Shown here: positions 7,601 to 15,954 of the stretch, one piece after another
How positions within the stretch are numbered: position 1 is the first letter of the stretch
Layout of the letters: each line of letters opens with the position of its first letter
Assembly (NCBI GenBank): GCA_023424585.1
Contig: JAFADT010000638.1
Span: 1 to 15,954 of the forward strand
DNA: 15,954 bases
Reading direction: 5' to 3'
DNA from: Pseudomonadota bacterium
GTDB lineage: Bacteria > Myxococcota > Myxococcia > Myxococcales > Myxococcaceae
Notes under the pieces: model-generated
Databases searched by the model: none
What the model was told of the DNA's origin: nothing
What the model saw: only the letters and a program-made list of their open reading frames with translations
Position numbers and translations under genes: made by a program

Positions 7601-8269
7601 TCAGGGATTTCCCTCGGAGTCTGGAGGCTCCCAGCCTCCGGGAATTCCGGACCGTGGACGTTGGCGACGGTCCCCGAGCAGGCGTGCAGGCACGCCGCCC
7701 ACGATGGCCCACGGGGGCACGTCGCGGGTGACGACGGCGCCCATGCCAATCACCGCGTGGTCGCCCACGGTGACGCCGTCGGTGATGCCCGCGTTGGCGC
7801 CCACCCAGACGTCCTGGCCGATCACGATGCCCCTGGAGGTGACGGGCTGCTCGCGCACCGGGCGGTCCGGCGCGAGCCCGTGGTCGAAGGCGTAGAGCGT
7901 GGCGCCGGTGGCGATGCGGCTGCCCTCGCCGACGCGGATGCCGCACGCGCCGCCGTCCAGGCTGACGCGCGCGTTGAGGCTGACGCGCGGCCCCAGCACC
8001 ACCGGCCCGTGCACGAAGGCGTCCGCGCCGATGCTGCACCCCGGCCCGATGCGCACGGTGCGGCCGGGCTCCGCGAAGATGCGCGCCTCCGGGGCGATGA
8101 AACACCCTTCGGCGATTTCAACCGTCTCCAGCGCGCGCAGGCGGTCCTGCACCTCGCGCTGCCAGGCCTCGGCCCACTCGCGGTGGCGCGGCTTGAGGCT
8201 GAAGTAGAGCCACGGCATCCACGACAGCCGCAGCTTGTGTTGTTCACGGCGTCGCGCGTCCAGGTCCAC
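7601..8269 (-). CDS. hexapeptide-repeat acyltransferase (left-handed beta-helix)
   Basis: A 222-residue protein with the isoleucine-patch repeats of left-handed beta-helix acetyltransferases. An N-terminal helical part covers residues 1-50. Hexapeptide turns run from about 56 to 195 ([53 protein letters not shown]). The loop with FDHG at 128-131 offers His130 as the catalytic base, and the end PARLL is standard for the maltose/galactoside and xenobiotic O-acetyltransferase branch. It likely transfers an acyl group from acyl-CoA to a sugar, lipid-linked sugar or other hydroxyl/amine; the acceptor cannot be told. The start is GTG at 8269 with AGGA four nucleotides upstream. It begins 45 nt after the HDAC-family stop, so co-transcription with it is likely. 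The last 20 residues (Pro/Gly-rich) are outside the fold, and a perfect 7-bp inverted repeat (7623-7639) lies within this tail. Confidence 0.87.
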   Translation of the reverse strand: MDLDARRREQHKLRLSWMPWLYFSLKPRHREWAEAWQREVQDRLRALETVEIAEGCFIAPEARIFAEPGRTVRIGPGCSIGADAFVHGPVVLGPRVSLNARVSLDGGACGIRVGEGSRIATGATLYAFDHGLAPDRPVREQPVTSRGIVIGQDVWVGANAGITDGVTVGDHAVIGMGAVVTRDVPPWAIVGGVPARLLGDRRQRPRSGIPGGWEPPDSEGNP

Positions 8270-8314
8270 GCCGTCCTGACTACCACGGGCCGGGCCTGCG
8301 CCACGGCCCCGGCG

Positions 8315-10117
<1,803 letters not shown>

Positions 10118-10229
10118 CCGCGCCTCGCGGGTGGCAGGGGGTGGACGTTCATGGCAACGAGGGGCACGGGGGACGGGGAGGCAGGAGTGGAGCCTCCTTC
10201 ATCCTGCGCGGGGGCGGTGGGCGCAAGGC

Positions 10230-10916
10230 TCATTCCACGGGGCGCCGGGCCTCCTCGCGCAGGGCGGGGCTGCGGCGGTGCACGGAGCGGGCGGCGACGG
10301 TGACGAGGAGGGCCCACGCGAGCCCGGCCACCCAGCCGCCGAGCACGTCCGTGGGGTAGTGCACGCCCAGGTACACGCGGGTGCAGCCCACGAGGCCGGA
10401 CAGGACCAGGGCGACGGCGAGGAGGTAGACCTTCACGCGGCGGTGCTCGGAGAACTGCGCCAGCAGCGCGCCCAGCGTGAGGTAGGTGATGGCGGACAGC
10501 ATGGCGTGGCCGCTGGGGAAGCTGGTGGACAGCGTCTCCGTGAGGTGGGGCACCACCGAGGGGCGGGGCCGGTTGAAGAGCCCCTTGAGCAGCGCGTTGA
10601 GGATCCACCCGCCGACGATGGCGGAGAGGACGAAGAGGCTGGTGCGGTAGCGGCGGGCCACCAGCAGGAAGCCGCACGCGGCCACGGTGATGAGCGACAG
10701 CACGGGGAAGCCGCCCAGGGACGTCACGTCGCGAGCCGTCTCCGCGAGCCACCACGGGCCGCGAGGGAGCGCGGGGTCCTCGGGGCGGCGCAGGGAGCGC
10801 ACGATGCGCTCGTCGATGTCCTGCGTCTCACCTTCATGGACCTCGTCGGACAGGTAGACGAAGCCCAGGACGCACGCGACCCCGAGCAACAGCAGGCCCA
10901 GGGGCCGCGTCACCAT
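10230..10916 (-). CDS. PAP2-family membrane phosphatase
   Basis: A 228-residue integral membrane protein of the type 2 phosphatidic acid phosphatase superfamily, which dephosphorylates lipid phosphates or undecaprenyl pyrophosphate at the membrane. The three motifs are present: Lys111...ArgPro118-119 (KGLFNRPRP), PSGH at 134-137, and TRVYLGVHYPTD at 179-190, where the usual SR is TR but Arg180, His186 and Asp190 are kept. About five hydrophobic segments are visible, the first at RPLGLLLLGVACVLGF. I choose the ATG at 10916 because it directly precedes the first membrane helix. The upstream in-frame ATG (10958) would add 14 Trp/Arg/Gly residues; neither has a good SD. The protein is complete. 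It stands 112 nt upstream of the HDAC-family gene on the same strand, so an operon is possible but not certain. The lipid substrate is unknown. Confidence 0.88.
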   Translation of the reverse strand: MVTRPLGLLLLGVACVLGFVYLSDEVHEGETQDIDERIVRSLRRPEDPALPRGPWWLAETARDVTSLGGFPVLSLITVAACGFLLVARRYRTSLFVLSAIVGGWILNALLKGLFNRPRPSVVPHLTETLSTSFPSGHAMLSAITYLTLGALLAQFSEHRRVKVYLLAVALVLSGLVGCTRVYLGVHYPTDVLGGWVAGLAWALLVTVAARSVHRRSPALREEARRPVE

Positions 10917-11032
10917 CACGTCCCACCCCGTCCCCCACCGCCATGGCCCTCGCGACATGGCCGTGACTTAGGCCAGCGGGTGCGGGCTGGCCACGGGCTT
11001 TTCGCGGCGAGTGTCGGGCAGCCTCCAGGCGC

Positions 11033-11200
11033 TCAGGGAGGGTCCACGGAGAGGCCCATCGCCTCGGCGCCGGCGTCCCTGGCTCCGTCGAGGGCGCGGA
11101 CGAGCCGTGCGGAGGGGGCACGGGCATCCGGCTGGAAGAACAGGCCGCGCTGGCCCTTGGGGCGGGCTGCGAGGAAGGCGCGCAGGCGCGGCACGTACAT
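11033..11200 (-). pseudogene. 55-codon remnant resembling the C-terminal end of an ExbD/TolR-type protein
   Basis: From the ATG at 11200 to the TGA at 11033 the minus strand reads 55 residues with strongly GC-biased third positions (about 87 percent), like real coding sequence. The pattern FFQPDARAPSARLVRALDG followed by ARDAGAEAMGLSVD resembles the last strand-helix-strand of ExbD/TolR biopolymer-transport proteins. Coding-like sequence extends a few codons upstream (ADDRI) and then stops making sense before an in-frame TGA. No membrane segment and no SD are present. I read it as a decayed fragment; a tiny real gene is the alternative. The rest of 10917-11314 holds upstream regions for the two flanking genes and no other gene that I can see. 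Confidence 0.4.
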
Positions 11201-11254
11201 GATTCGGTCATCGGCGCCGCGAGTACGCCCCTGGACGCTCCGGCTCCGGGGGCA

Positions 11255-11281
11255 TTGTCACGGGAGCGTGGCCTGTTATCA
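11255..11281 (+). promoter_or_regulatory. weak candidate promoter for the aldehyde dehydrogenase
   Basis: TTGTCA (11255-11260) and TTATCA (11276-11281) are spaced by 15 nt, shorter than ideal. The -35-like box sits between the arms of a 7-bp inverted repeat, ACGCTCC at 11235-11241 and GGAGCGT at 11263-11269, which could be an operator. This is pattern only. Confidence 0.25.
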
Positions 11282-11314
11282 CCCCGGGACGCTCGCACCG
11301 GGAGGCACCCGCAC

Positions 11315-12721
11315 ATGGCCATCGCCACCATCAGCCCCACCACCGGCAAGACGCTGCGCACCTTCAATGTGCTCACGTCCGAGGAGCTGGAGCGCAAGCT
11401 GCAACGGGCCGCGGACACGTTCCGCGCCTACCGCGAGACGTCCTTCGCCGACCGCGCCCGCTGGATGCGCCGCGCCGCTGAAATCCTCGAGGTCGAGGCC
11501 GACCGCTTCGGCCGCATCATGACGGAGGAGATGGGCAAGCCCCTGGAGGCCGCCAGGGCCGAGTCCCTCAAGAGCGCCACCGCGTGCCGCTACTACGTCA
11601 CCCGCGCGGAGAAGCTCCTGCGCGACGCGCCCATCGACGTGGACGGCGACACCGCCTTCGTGCGCTACCAGCCCCTGGGGCCCGTGCTCGCCATCATGCC
11701 GTGGAACTTCCCCTTCTGGCAGGTCGTGCGCTTCGCCGCCCCCGCCCTCATGGCCGGCAACGTGGGCCTCCTCAAGCACGCCAGCAACGTGCCCCAGTGC
11801 GCCCTCGCGCTCGAGGAGCTCTTCCGCACCGCCGGCTTCCCCGAAGGCGCCTTCCAGGCCCTGTTCATCGAGACGTCCGAGGTGAACCGCGTCATCGAGG
11901 ATCCGCGCGTGAAGGCCGTCACCCTCACCGGCAGCGAGGGCGCCGGCCGCGCCGTGGGCGCCGCCGCGGGCCGCGCCATCAAGAAGGTCGTCCTGGAGCT
12001 GGGCGGCAGCGACCCGTTCATCGTCATGCCCAGCGCGGACCTGGACAAGGCCGTGCACACCGCCGTGTCCGCGCGCCTCATCAACAACGGCCAGTCCTGC
12101 ATCGCCGCCAAGCGCTTCATCGTCGCCGAGCCCATCGCCCAGGAGTTCGAGCGCCGCTTCGTCGAGCGCATGAAGACCATGGTGGTCGGCGACCCCATGG
12201 ACCCCAAGACGGACGTCGGGCCCCTCGCCACGCCCGGCATCCTCGAGGGGCTCCACGCCCAGGTGCAGGAGAGCATCAAGGCCGGCGCCCGGCTGCTCCT
12301 GGGCGGCGAGCCCCAGGGCGGCCCCGGCAACTTCTACCCGCCCACCGTCCTCGCGGATCCGCCGCCCAGGGCCCCCGCCTTCCACGACGAGCTCTTCGGC
12401 CCCGTGGCCACCCTGCTGCGCGCCCGCGACCTGGAGCACGCCATCGAGCTGGCCAACGCGACGCCCTTCGGCCTGGGCGCCAGCGTGTGGACCCAGGACA
12501 TGAACGAGCAGCGCCGGTTCATCGACGGCATCGAGGCCGGCATGGTGTTCGTCAACGCGCTCGTCGCGTCCGACGCGCGCCTGCCCTTCGGCGGCGTGAA
12601 GCACTCCGGCCACGGCCGCGAGCTGGCCGACCTGGGCATCCGCGAGTTCGTCAACGCCAAGACCGTCCGCATCACCGGCGCGGCCGGCGCGCCGCCGCCG
12701 TCGAAGCACACGGGCGAGTGA
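11315..12721 (+). CDS. sad: succinate-semialdehyde dehydrogenase (Sad/YneI-type aldehyde dehydrogenase)
   Basis: A 468-residue complete aldehyde dehydrogenase. Catalytic Cys262 lies in NNGQSCIAAKRF and the general base Glu228 in VVLELGGSDPF. The oxyanion Asn131 lies in MPWNFPFWQV, the cofactor Lys154 in LLKHAS, and the Rossmann GSEGAG at 206-211. The pairs 'YQPLGPVLAIMPWNFPFWQV' and 'ELGGSDPFIV' match E. coli Sad (YneI) closely, so I assign NAD(P)-dependent oxidation of succinate semialdehyde to succinate, as in the GABA shunt. A different small aldehyde is possible. The ATG at 11315 has GGGAGG nine nucleotides upstream; the upstream in-frame start (11255) lies in the promoter region. The last 12 residues are a short Pro/Gly tail. 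It converges on the PNPOx-like gene, 16 nt apart. No GABA transaminase or transporter is adjacent. Confidence 0.9.
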   Translation: MAIATISPTTGKTLRTFNVLTSEELERKLQRAADTFRAYRETSFADRARWMRRAAEILEVEADRFGRIMTEEMGKPLEAARAESLKSATACRYYVTRAEKLLRDAPIDVDGDTAFVRYQPLGPVLAIMPWNFPFWQVVRFAAPALMAGNVGLLKHASNVPQCALALEELFRTAGFPEGAFQALFIETSEVNRVIEDPRVKAVTLTGSEGAGRAVGAAAGRAIKKVVLELGGSDPFIVMPSADLDKAVHTAVSARLINNGQSCIAAKRFIVAEPIAQEFERRFVERMKTMVVGDPMDPKTDVGPLATPGILEGLHAQVQESIKAGARLLLGGEPQGGPGNFYPPTVLADPPPRAPAFHDELFGPVATLLRARDLEHAIELANATPFGLGASVWTQDMNEQRRFIDGIEAGMVFVNALVASDARLPFGGVKHSGHGRELADLGIREFVNAKTVRITGAAGAPPPSKHTGE

Positions 12722-12737
12722 CGCCCGCGCGCCACGC

Positions 12738-13778
12738 TCAATACAGGCCCTTCTTGTAGTCCTGGTCCAGGGCCCAGCCCATCAGCCCCTTCGTGGCCGA
12801 GGCCACCGTGCGCAGCGCCGTCGCGGCGGCGCCGCGATGCGGGCTCCGCTTCACGTGGTCGATGAAGACGTCCGCCATCCTCGGCAGCTGCTCCTTGGGC
12901 ACGTGCCGCGCGCCGTCCCACAGCCCCGCCGCCACGATGGCCGCGCTCTCCCGCAGCCGCGCCGCCCGGGGCTCCAGCAGCATGGCGATCTTCGGCGCCT
13001 TCTCCTGGACCGTCATCGACGCCAGCAGCGCCGGCGCCGTGGAGAGCGACGCGACGCCGGAGACCTCCAGCTCCCGCGCCTCGCCCGGGATCAGCGCGAG
13101 CAGCGCCACCCGGGGCTGCTCCAGCAGGTTGTGGAACGTGTCCGTGCGGCGGTTGCCAGGCCGGTCCGCCACCGCCAGCCGGCCTCCATCCAGGCGCAGG
13201 AACCCCGCCGGGTCCCCCTTCGGGCTCACGTCCGCGTGCCCCTGCCCGTCCCATGACGCCAGCACGACGAAGGGCGTCCGCGACAGCCAGCCCCGCACGC
13301 CCGGGTCCGCCAGCGGCTCCGGGACCTCACTCCCGAACGGCGTGGGCGCCACCGGCACCGGCGGCTTCCAGAACGCCGAGCGCAGGAGCGCCTTCGCGCA
13401 GTGCGCGAACGCCTCCTCCACCGTGACACACAGCGTGCTCCCCTCGAGCGTCGCGCGCCCGTTCACCCGCAGCGTCTCTCCCAGCCCGGGGATGAAGAAC
13501 AGCAGCCCGCAGCCCACCGCGGTGTCGAGCGGGATGGGGCCGGGCAGCGGGAGGCGCAGGTGCGTGGCGTCCTCGACCTGGGCGAACCCCAGCGGCCCCC
13601 CGGCCGTCGCGATGCGCGCCTGCCCCGACACGTCGACGTAGCCCACCGCGGCGAACGACGACACGCCGAGCAGCCGCACACAATGCCCGTCCAGGGCATC
13701 CAGCGACTTCATCATCACACCGAACGGACGCGCGCCCACGACGCGCTCCAGGGCCTCGACCGACGCGATGGCTGTCAT
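12738..13778 (-). CDS. double split-barrel PNPOx-like flavin-fold protein
   Basis: A 346-residue protein with two tandem pyridoxamine-5'-phosphate-oxidase-like split barrels. The first (about 36-140) has FFIPGLGETLRVNGRA and the following CAKALLRSAFW. The second (about 164-250) has SPKGDPAGFLRL at 185-196 and DRPGNRRTDTFHNLLEQPRV at 205-224, the segment that contacts the FMN phosphate in the family. The last roughly 95 residues are helical. The second barrel keeps the binding motifs; in the first the SPKGDP and PGNRR motifs are absent, so it may be structural. Function: an oxidoreductase or flavin-binding protein; no real substrate can be named, and pyridoxamine phosphate oxidase itself is unlikely. 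The start at 13778 (MTAIASVEAL) is preferred as the natural N-terminus; the ATG at 13790 adds only four residues. Neither has a good SD. Confidence 0.85.
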   Translation of the reverse strand: MTAIASVEALERVVGARPFGVMMKSLDALDGHCVRLLGVSSFAAVGYVDVSGQARIATAGGPLGFAQVEDATHLRLPLPGPIPLDTAVGCGLLFFIPGLGETLRVNGRATLEGSTLCVTVEEAFAHCAKALLRSAFWKPPVPVAPTPFGSEVPEPLADPGVRGWLSRTPFVVLASWDGQGHADVSPKGDPAGFLRLDGGRLAVADRPGNRRTDTFHNLLEQPRVALLALIPGEARELEVSGVASLSTAPALLASMTVQEKAPKIAMLLEPRAARLRESAAIVAAGLWDGARHVPKEQLPRMADVFIDHVKRSPHRGAAATALRTVASATKGLMGWALDQDYKKGLY

Positions 13779-13790
13779 GCCCCAAAGCAT

Positions 13791-13815
13791 GACATCTTGA
13801 ATTTGATTTGCAAAG
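13791..13815 (-). promoter_or_regulatory. AT-rich promoter/operator region of the PNPOx-like gene
   Basis: A 25-nt AT-rich island in otherwise GC-rich DNA, with the perfect palindrome TTTGCAAA at 13807-13814. On the minus strand TTGCAA could serve as a -35 box, with a CATGCT-like -10 about 16 nt later, just ahead of the ATG at 13778. The palindrome could bind a dimeric repressor. The boxes are weak matches. Confidence 0.35.
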
Positions 13816-13816
13816 T

Positions 13817-13834
13817 CAGGGGCCCATCCCCCTG
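13817..13834 (-). terminator. hairpin after the coiled-coil protein gene
   Basis: CAGGGG (minus strand, 13834-13829), loop GATGGG, CCCCTG (13822-13817), followed by ACTTTG and the AT-rich island. It begins two nucleotides after the stop codon of the upstream gene, a good position for an intrinsic terminator, although the T run is short. Confidence 0.45.
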
Positions 13835-13836
13835 CT

Positions 13837-14961
13837 TCAGCGGGTGCGCACCCGGCCGTCCACCGGGGCGCCGTGCACCTCTTCCAGGGCGGACGTCACC
13901 GCGTCCACCTCCGCGCCCAGCTGCTCCACGCTGAGGCGCAGGCCCGCGCCGGCCACGTCCGCGTCCGCCGCGTCCGCCGAGCGCACCCGCAGCACCTGCG
14001 CGTAGAGGTTCTCCAGCGTGTAGGCCAGGCGCGTGGACTCGGCCTCCAGCCGGTCCGCCGCCTTCGTCAGCTCGGCGCGCTGGCGCACCTGCTCGTCCAG
14101 CACCTGGAGCGCCGCGCGCAGCCGGTCGCGCACCACCGCGTCCTCCTCGGCGGCCCAGCGCGTCTCCAGCTTCTTGCGCTCGTCCGCCAGCCGCTGCACG
14201 TCCTCCGGCGGCGCCACCGTGCGCAGCTCGCGCTCGCGGCGGATGAGCTCATGGCAGCTCTTGCGCAGGTCCTGCACGGTGCGCTCCGGCGAGCGCACCA
14301 TCTCCTGCAACACGCCCGGGCCCGCGCGCAGCTCCGCCAGCAGCTTCTCGCAGACGGTGTCCACCCGGGCCAGGCGTGGATCCGCCGGCGCCTCCGGCGC
14401 CTTCGCCTGGGGCAGCACCGGCGCGGAGGGCTCCTCCACGCGCGTCAGCAGCGGGTTGTTGGCCGGGCGCAGGTGCTTCGCGGCCTTCTTGAAGAACGCG
14501 AGCGCCACGAACACCAGCCACCAGTAGTGGTACGGGGGCCTCACCGCCGTGGCCACGCACGCCAGCGCGACGACGAGCAGCCCCACGCCCACCAGCGGGT
14601 TGCGCGAGGCCGCCTCCCTCGCCGCCTTCTCCGCGCGCCTCGCCTCGCGGTGCGCCTGCTGCTGGGCGAGGTACGCGTCGCGCTTGGACTGCCGCTCCGC
14701 GCGGCGCAGGGCCTCCTTCGACTCGCGTTCCCACTGCTTCTCCCACCGCTGGCGCTCCCGCTCCGCGCCGCGCTCCCACTCCCGCTCCCAGCGGTCCCGC
14801 TCCTTCTCGGTGGGCAGGCGGCCCATCCGGCGCACCCACGCCTCCAGGGCCGCGTCCTTGCGCGCGCGCCCCTCCTCGATGGCCGCTTCCAGCCGACGCA
14901 GGCGCTCGGCCGCGTCGTGGGGGGGCGAGGAGGCAGGGGGCGCTTCGCGGTCTCGGGGCAC
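13837..14961 (-). CDS. coiled-coil protein with two membrane segments, function unknown
   Basis: I do not recognise a family. The 374 residues divide into a charged helical N-terminus (15-120, very rich in Glu/Arg/Ala), two adjacent hydrophobic segments (121-140, NPLVGVGLLVVALACVATAV; and about 144-157, YHYWWLVFVALAFF) separated only by RPP, a Pro-rich linker (170-195), and a second long coiled coil (196-360). The hairpin would leave both coils on the same side, probably cytoplasmic. Within the first coil a 15-residue unit is tandemly repeated with Trp at 58/62 and 73/77 (RWEREWER and RWEKQWER). The start is GTG at 14961, the first in-frame start after a TAG. There is no SD near it, but TAGCGT ends six nucleotides upstream. 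It is divergent from ctaA. A membrane-anchored scaffold is the most one can infer. Confidence 0.75.
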   Translation of the reverse strand: MPRDREAPPASSPPHDAAERLRRLEAAIEEGRARKDAALEAWVRRMGRLPTEKERDRWEREWERGAERERQRWEKQWERESKEALRRAERQSKRDAYLAQQQAHREARRAEKAAREAASRNPLVGVGLLVVALACVATAVRPPYHYWWLVFVALAFFKKAAKHLRPANNPLLTRVEEPSAPVLPQAKAPEAPADPRLARVDTVCEKLLAELRAGPGVLQEMVRSPERTVQDLRKSCHELIRRERELRTVAPPEDVQRLADERKKLETRWAAEEDAVVRDRLRAALQVLDEQVRQRAELTKAADRLEAESTRLAYTLENLYAQVLRVRSADAADADVAGAGLRLSVEQLGAEVDAVTSALEEVHGAPVDGRVRTR

Positions 14962-14967
14962 GGGGTG

Positions 14968-14973
14968 ACGCTA
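14968..14973 (-). promoter_or_regulatory. candidate -10 element for a leaderless coiled-coil transcript
   Basis: TAGCGT on the minus strand ends six nucleotides before the GTG at 14961, the same geometry as TAGAGT before the B3/4 gene. The 147-nt divergent gap to ctaA (14962-15108) must also hold the ctaA promoter, which I cannot place; it has GC-rich repetitive stretches but no clear hairpin. Confidence 0.3.
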
Positions 14974-15108
14974 ACAACTTCTCCCAGCGTTGGGGACTGC
15001 CGCGGGAGGCCCCATAAGCGCAGGTGTTGAGCCATTGGCGCGCGGCGGGCGGGCGGGCACGGGCGCGCGGTGGTCCCCTGCGAGGGGATGCGGTACTGGG
15101 AGGGCACG

Positions 15109-15954
15109 ATGACCCTTCCCACCGCCGCCACCCGCCGCTTCCAGTGGTTCAGCCAGGGCGTGCTCGTCTACAGCCTGGGCGTCATCCTCTGGGGCGCGTT
15201 CGTGCGCGCCACCGGCTCCGGCGCGGGCTGCGGCGACCACTGGCCCGTCTGCAACGGCGAGGTGCTGCCCCGCGCGCCCTCCCTCCAGACCCTCATCGAG
15301 TACACCCACCGGCTCACCAGCGGCCTGGCCACGGTGCTCGCGGTCGCGCTGTACGTGTGGGGCCGCCGCGAGTTCCCCAAGGGCCACCCCGGCCGCCGCG
15401 CGGCGTTCTGGGCGCTGGTGTTCATGCTCACGGAGGGGCTCGTGGGCGCGGGCATCGTGCTGCTCAAGTACGTGGCGCAGGACGCGCGCCTGGGCCGCGC
15501 GGTGTGGATGGGCGTGCACCTGACCAACACCTTCCTGCTCGTGGGCGCGCAGACCCTGGTGGTGTGGGCGTCCCGGGGCCGCGCGCGGATGGTGCTCCGG
15601 GGCCAGGGCGCGGCGGGCGCGGTGCTGGGCGCGAGCCTCGTCGGCATGCTGGTGCTGGGCATCAGCGGCGCGGTGGCCGCGCTGGGCGACACGCTCTTCC
15701 CCGCGTCCAGCCTCGCGCACGGCTTCGAGCAGGACCTGTCGGAGACGGCGCACGTGCTCCTGCGCCTGCGCGTGTTCCACCCGGCCATCGCGGTGGGCAT
15801 GGGCGCGCTGCTGGTGTTCGGCGGCCGCTGGGTGGCGCGGCTGCGGCCCTCGCCGGACGTGCGGCGGGCGTCCGCGCTGCTCACCGGCGTGTACGTCGCG
15901 CAGCTTTGCGCGGGCGTCATCAACCTGGTGCTGCTGGCGCCGGTGACGATGCAG
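15109..15954 (+). CDS. ctaA: heme A synthase, COX15/CtaA family (3' end beyond window)
   Basis: A multi-helix inner-membrane enzyme that oxidises the C8 methyl of heme O to the formyl of heme A for cytochrome oxidase assembly. 282 residues are visible and the frame is open to the edge. The first loop after helix 1 carries the conserved Cys pair Cys41 and Cys48 (GAGCGDHWPVCNG). Heme-ligand histidines are seen at His67 (EYTHR), His137 (GVHLTN) and His224 (VFHPAIA); the fourth should lie just beyond the window. At least six hydrophobic segments are evident. The ATG at 15109 is chosen over the in-frame ATG at 15088 because GGGAGGG lies four to five nucleotides upstream of it. It is divergent from the coiled-coil gene. 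Protoheme IX farnesyltransferase (ctaB) would be expected nearby, but none is visible here. Confidence 0.93.
   Translation, partial: MTLPTAATRRFQWFSQGVLVYSLGVILWGAFVRATGSGAGCGDHWPVCNGEVLPRAPSLQTLIEYTHRLTSGLATVLAVALYVWGRREFPKGHPGRRAAFWALVFMLTEGLVGAGIVLLKYVAQDARLGRAVWMGVHLTNTFLLVGAQTLVVWASRGRARMVLRGQGAAGAVLGASLVGMLVLGISGAVAALGDTLFPASSLAHGFEQDLSETAHVLLRLRVFHPAIAVGMGALLVFGGRWVARLRPSPDVRRASALLTGVYVAQLCAGVINLVLLAPVTMQ

Noticed and set aside
10177..10197. GGAGGC/GCCTCC hairpin between PAP2 and the HDAC-family gene as a terminator
   Set aside because: Only a 6-bp stem with a 9-nt loop and no T tract; too weak to argue against co-transcription.
10131..11522. A 463-codon plus-strand frame across PAP2 and the gap before the dehydrogenase
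   Set aside because: It overlaps PAP2 in antisense and the true dehydrogenase start; the composition is low-complexity.
11279..12709. A 476-codon minus-strand frame opposite the aldehyde dehydrogenase
   Set aside because: Shadow of a complete dehydrogenase on the plus strand with all catalytic residues.

Overview
The window is about 16 kb of very GC-rich chromosome (third codon positions are nearly all G or C). Its gene set suggests a myxobacterium of the Myxococcus/Corallococcus type: a cysteine-rich lipoprotein, a PAS/GAF soluble histidine kinase, a secreted neutral ceramidase, a histone-deacetylase-family enzyme with a long C-terminal extension, several GTG starts and some starts without a Shine-Dalgarno (SD). 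This assignment is inferred from style, not from a marker gene. I see no tRNA, rRNA, insertion sequence, prophage gene or CRISPR array.

Layout, left to right. 1-311 (minus) is the N-terminal third of an ABC-F-type ATPase, cut by the window edge. 478-840 (minus) is a small cupin, divergent from 917-1543 (plus), a stand-alone B3/B4 tRNA-editing-like protein. That gene converges on gluconokinase, 1550-2062 (minus). 2246-3064 (plus) is a Cys-rich lipoprotein converging on a secreted neutral/alkaline ceramidase, 3074-5155 (minus). 5351-7447 (minus) is a soluble hybrid-sensor histidine kinase with PAS-GAF-PAS-HisKA-HATPase architecture. 7601-10916 (minus) holds three co-directional genes in transcription order: a PAP2 phosphatase, the HDAC-family protein, and a hexapeptide acyltransferase. 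10917-11314 is mostly non-coding but carries a 55-codon fragment that resembles the end of an ExbD/TolR-type protein. 11315-12721 (plus) is a Sad/YneI-type succinate-semialdehyde dehydrogenase, convergent with a double-barrel PNPOx-like flavin-fold protein, 12738-13778 (minus). 13837-14961 (minus) is a coiled-coil two-transmembrane protein of unknown function. 15109 to the right edge (plus) is heme A synthase (CtaA), truncated by the window.

Most genes are single transcription units facing different ways, so this reads as ordinary core/accessory chromosome rather than an island. The one arrangement that looks like a functional unit is PAP2 - HDAC-family - acyltransferase (45 nt between the last two). 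It pairs a deacylase with an acyltransferase and a lipid/pyrophosphate phosphatase. The most specific sequence oddities are a Thr where neutral ceramidases have the GDVSPN serine, a roughly 290-residue uncharacterised extension on the HDAC-family protein, a duplicated Cys module in the lipoprotein, a cupin without its metal-binding histidines, and two SD-less GTG genes with TAnnnT hexamers placed as expected for leaderless transcripts.
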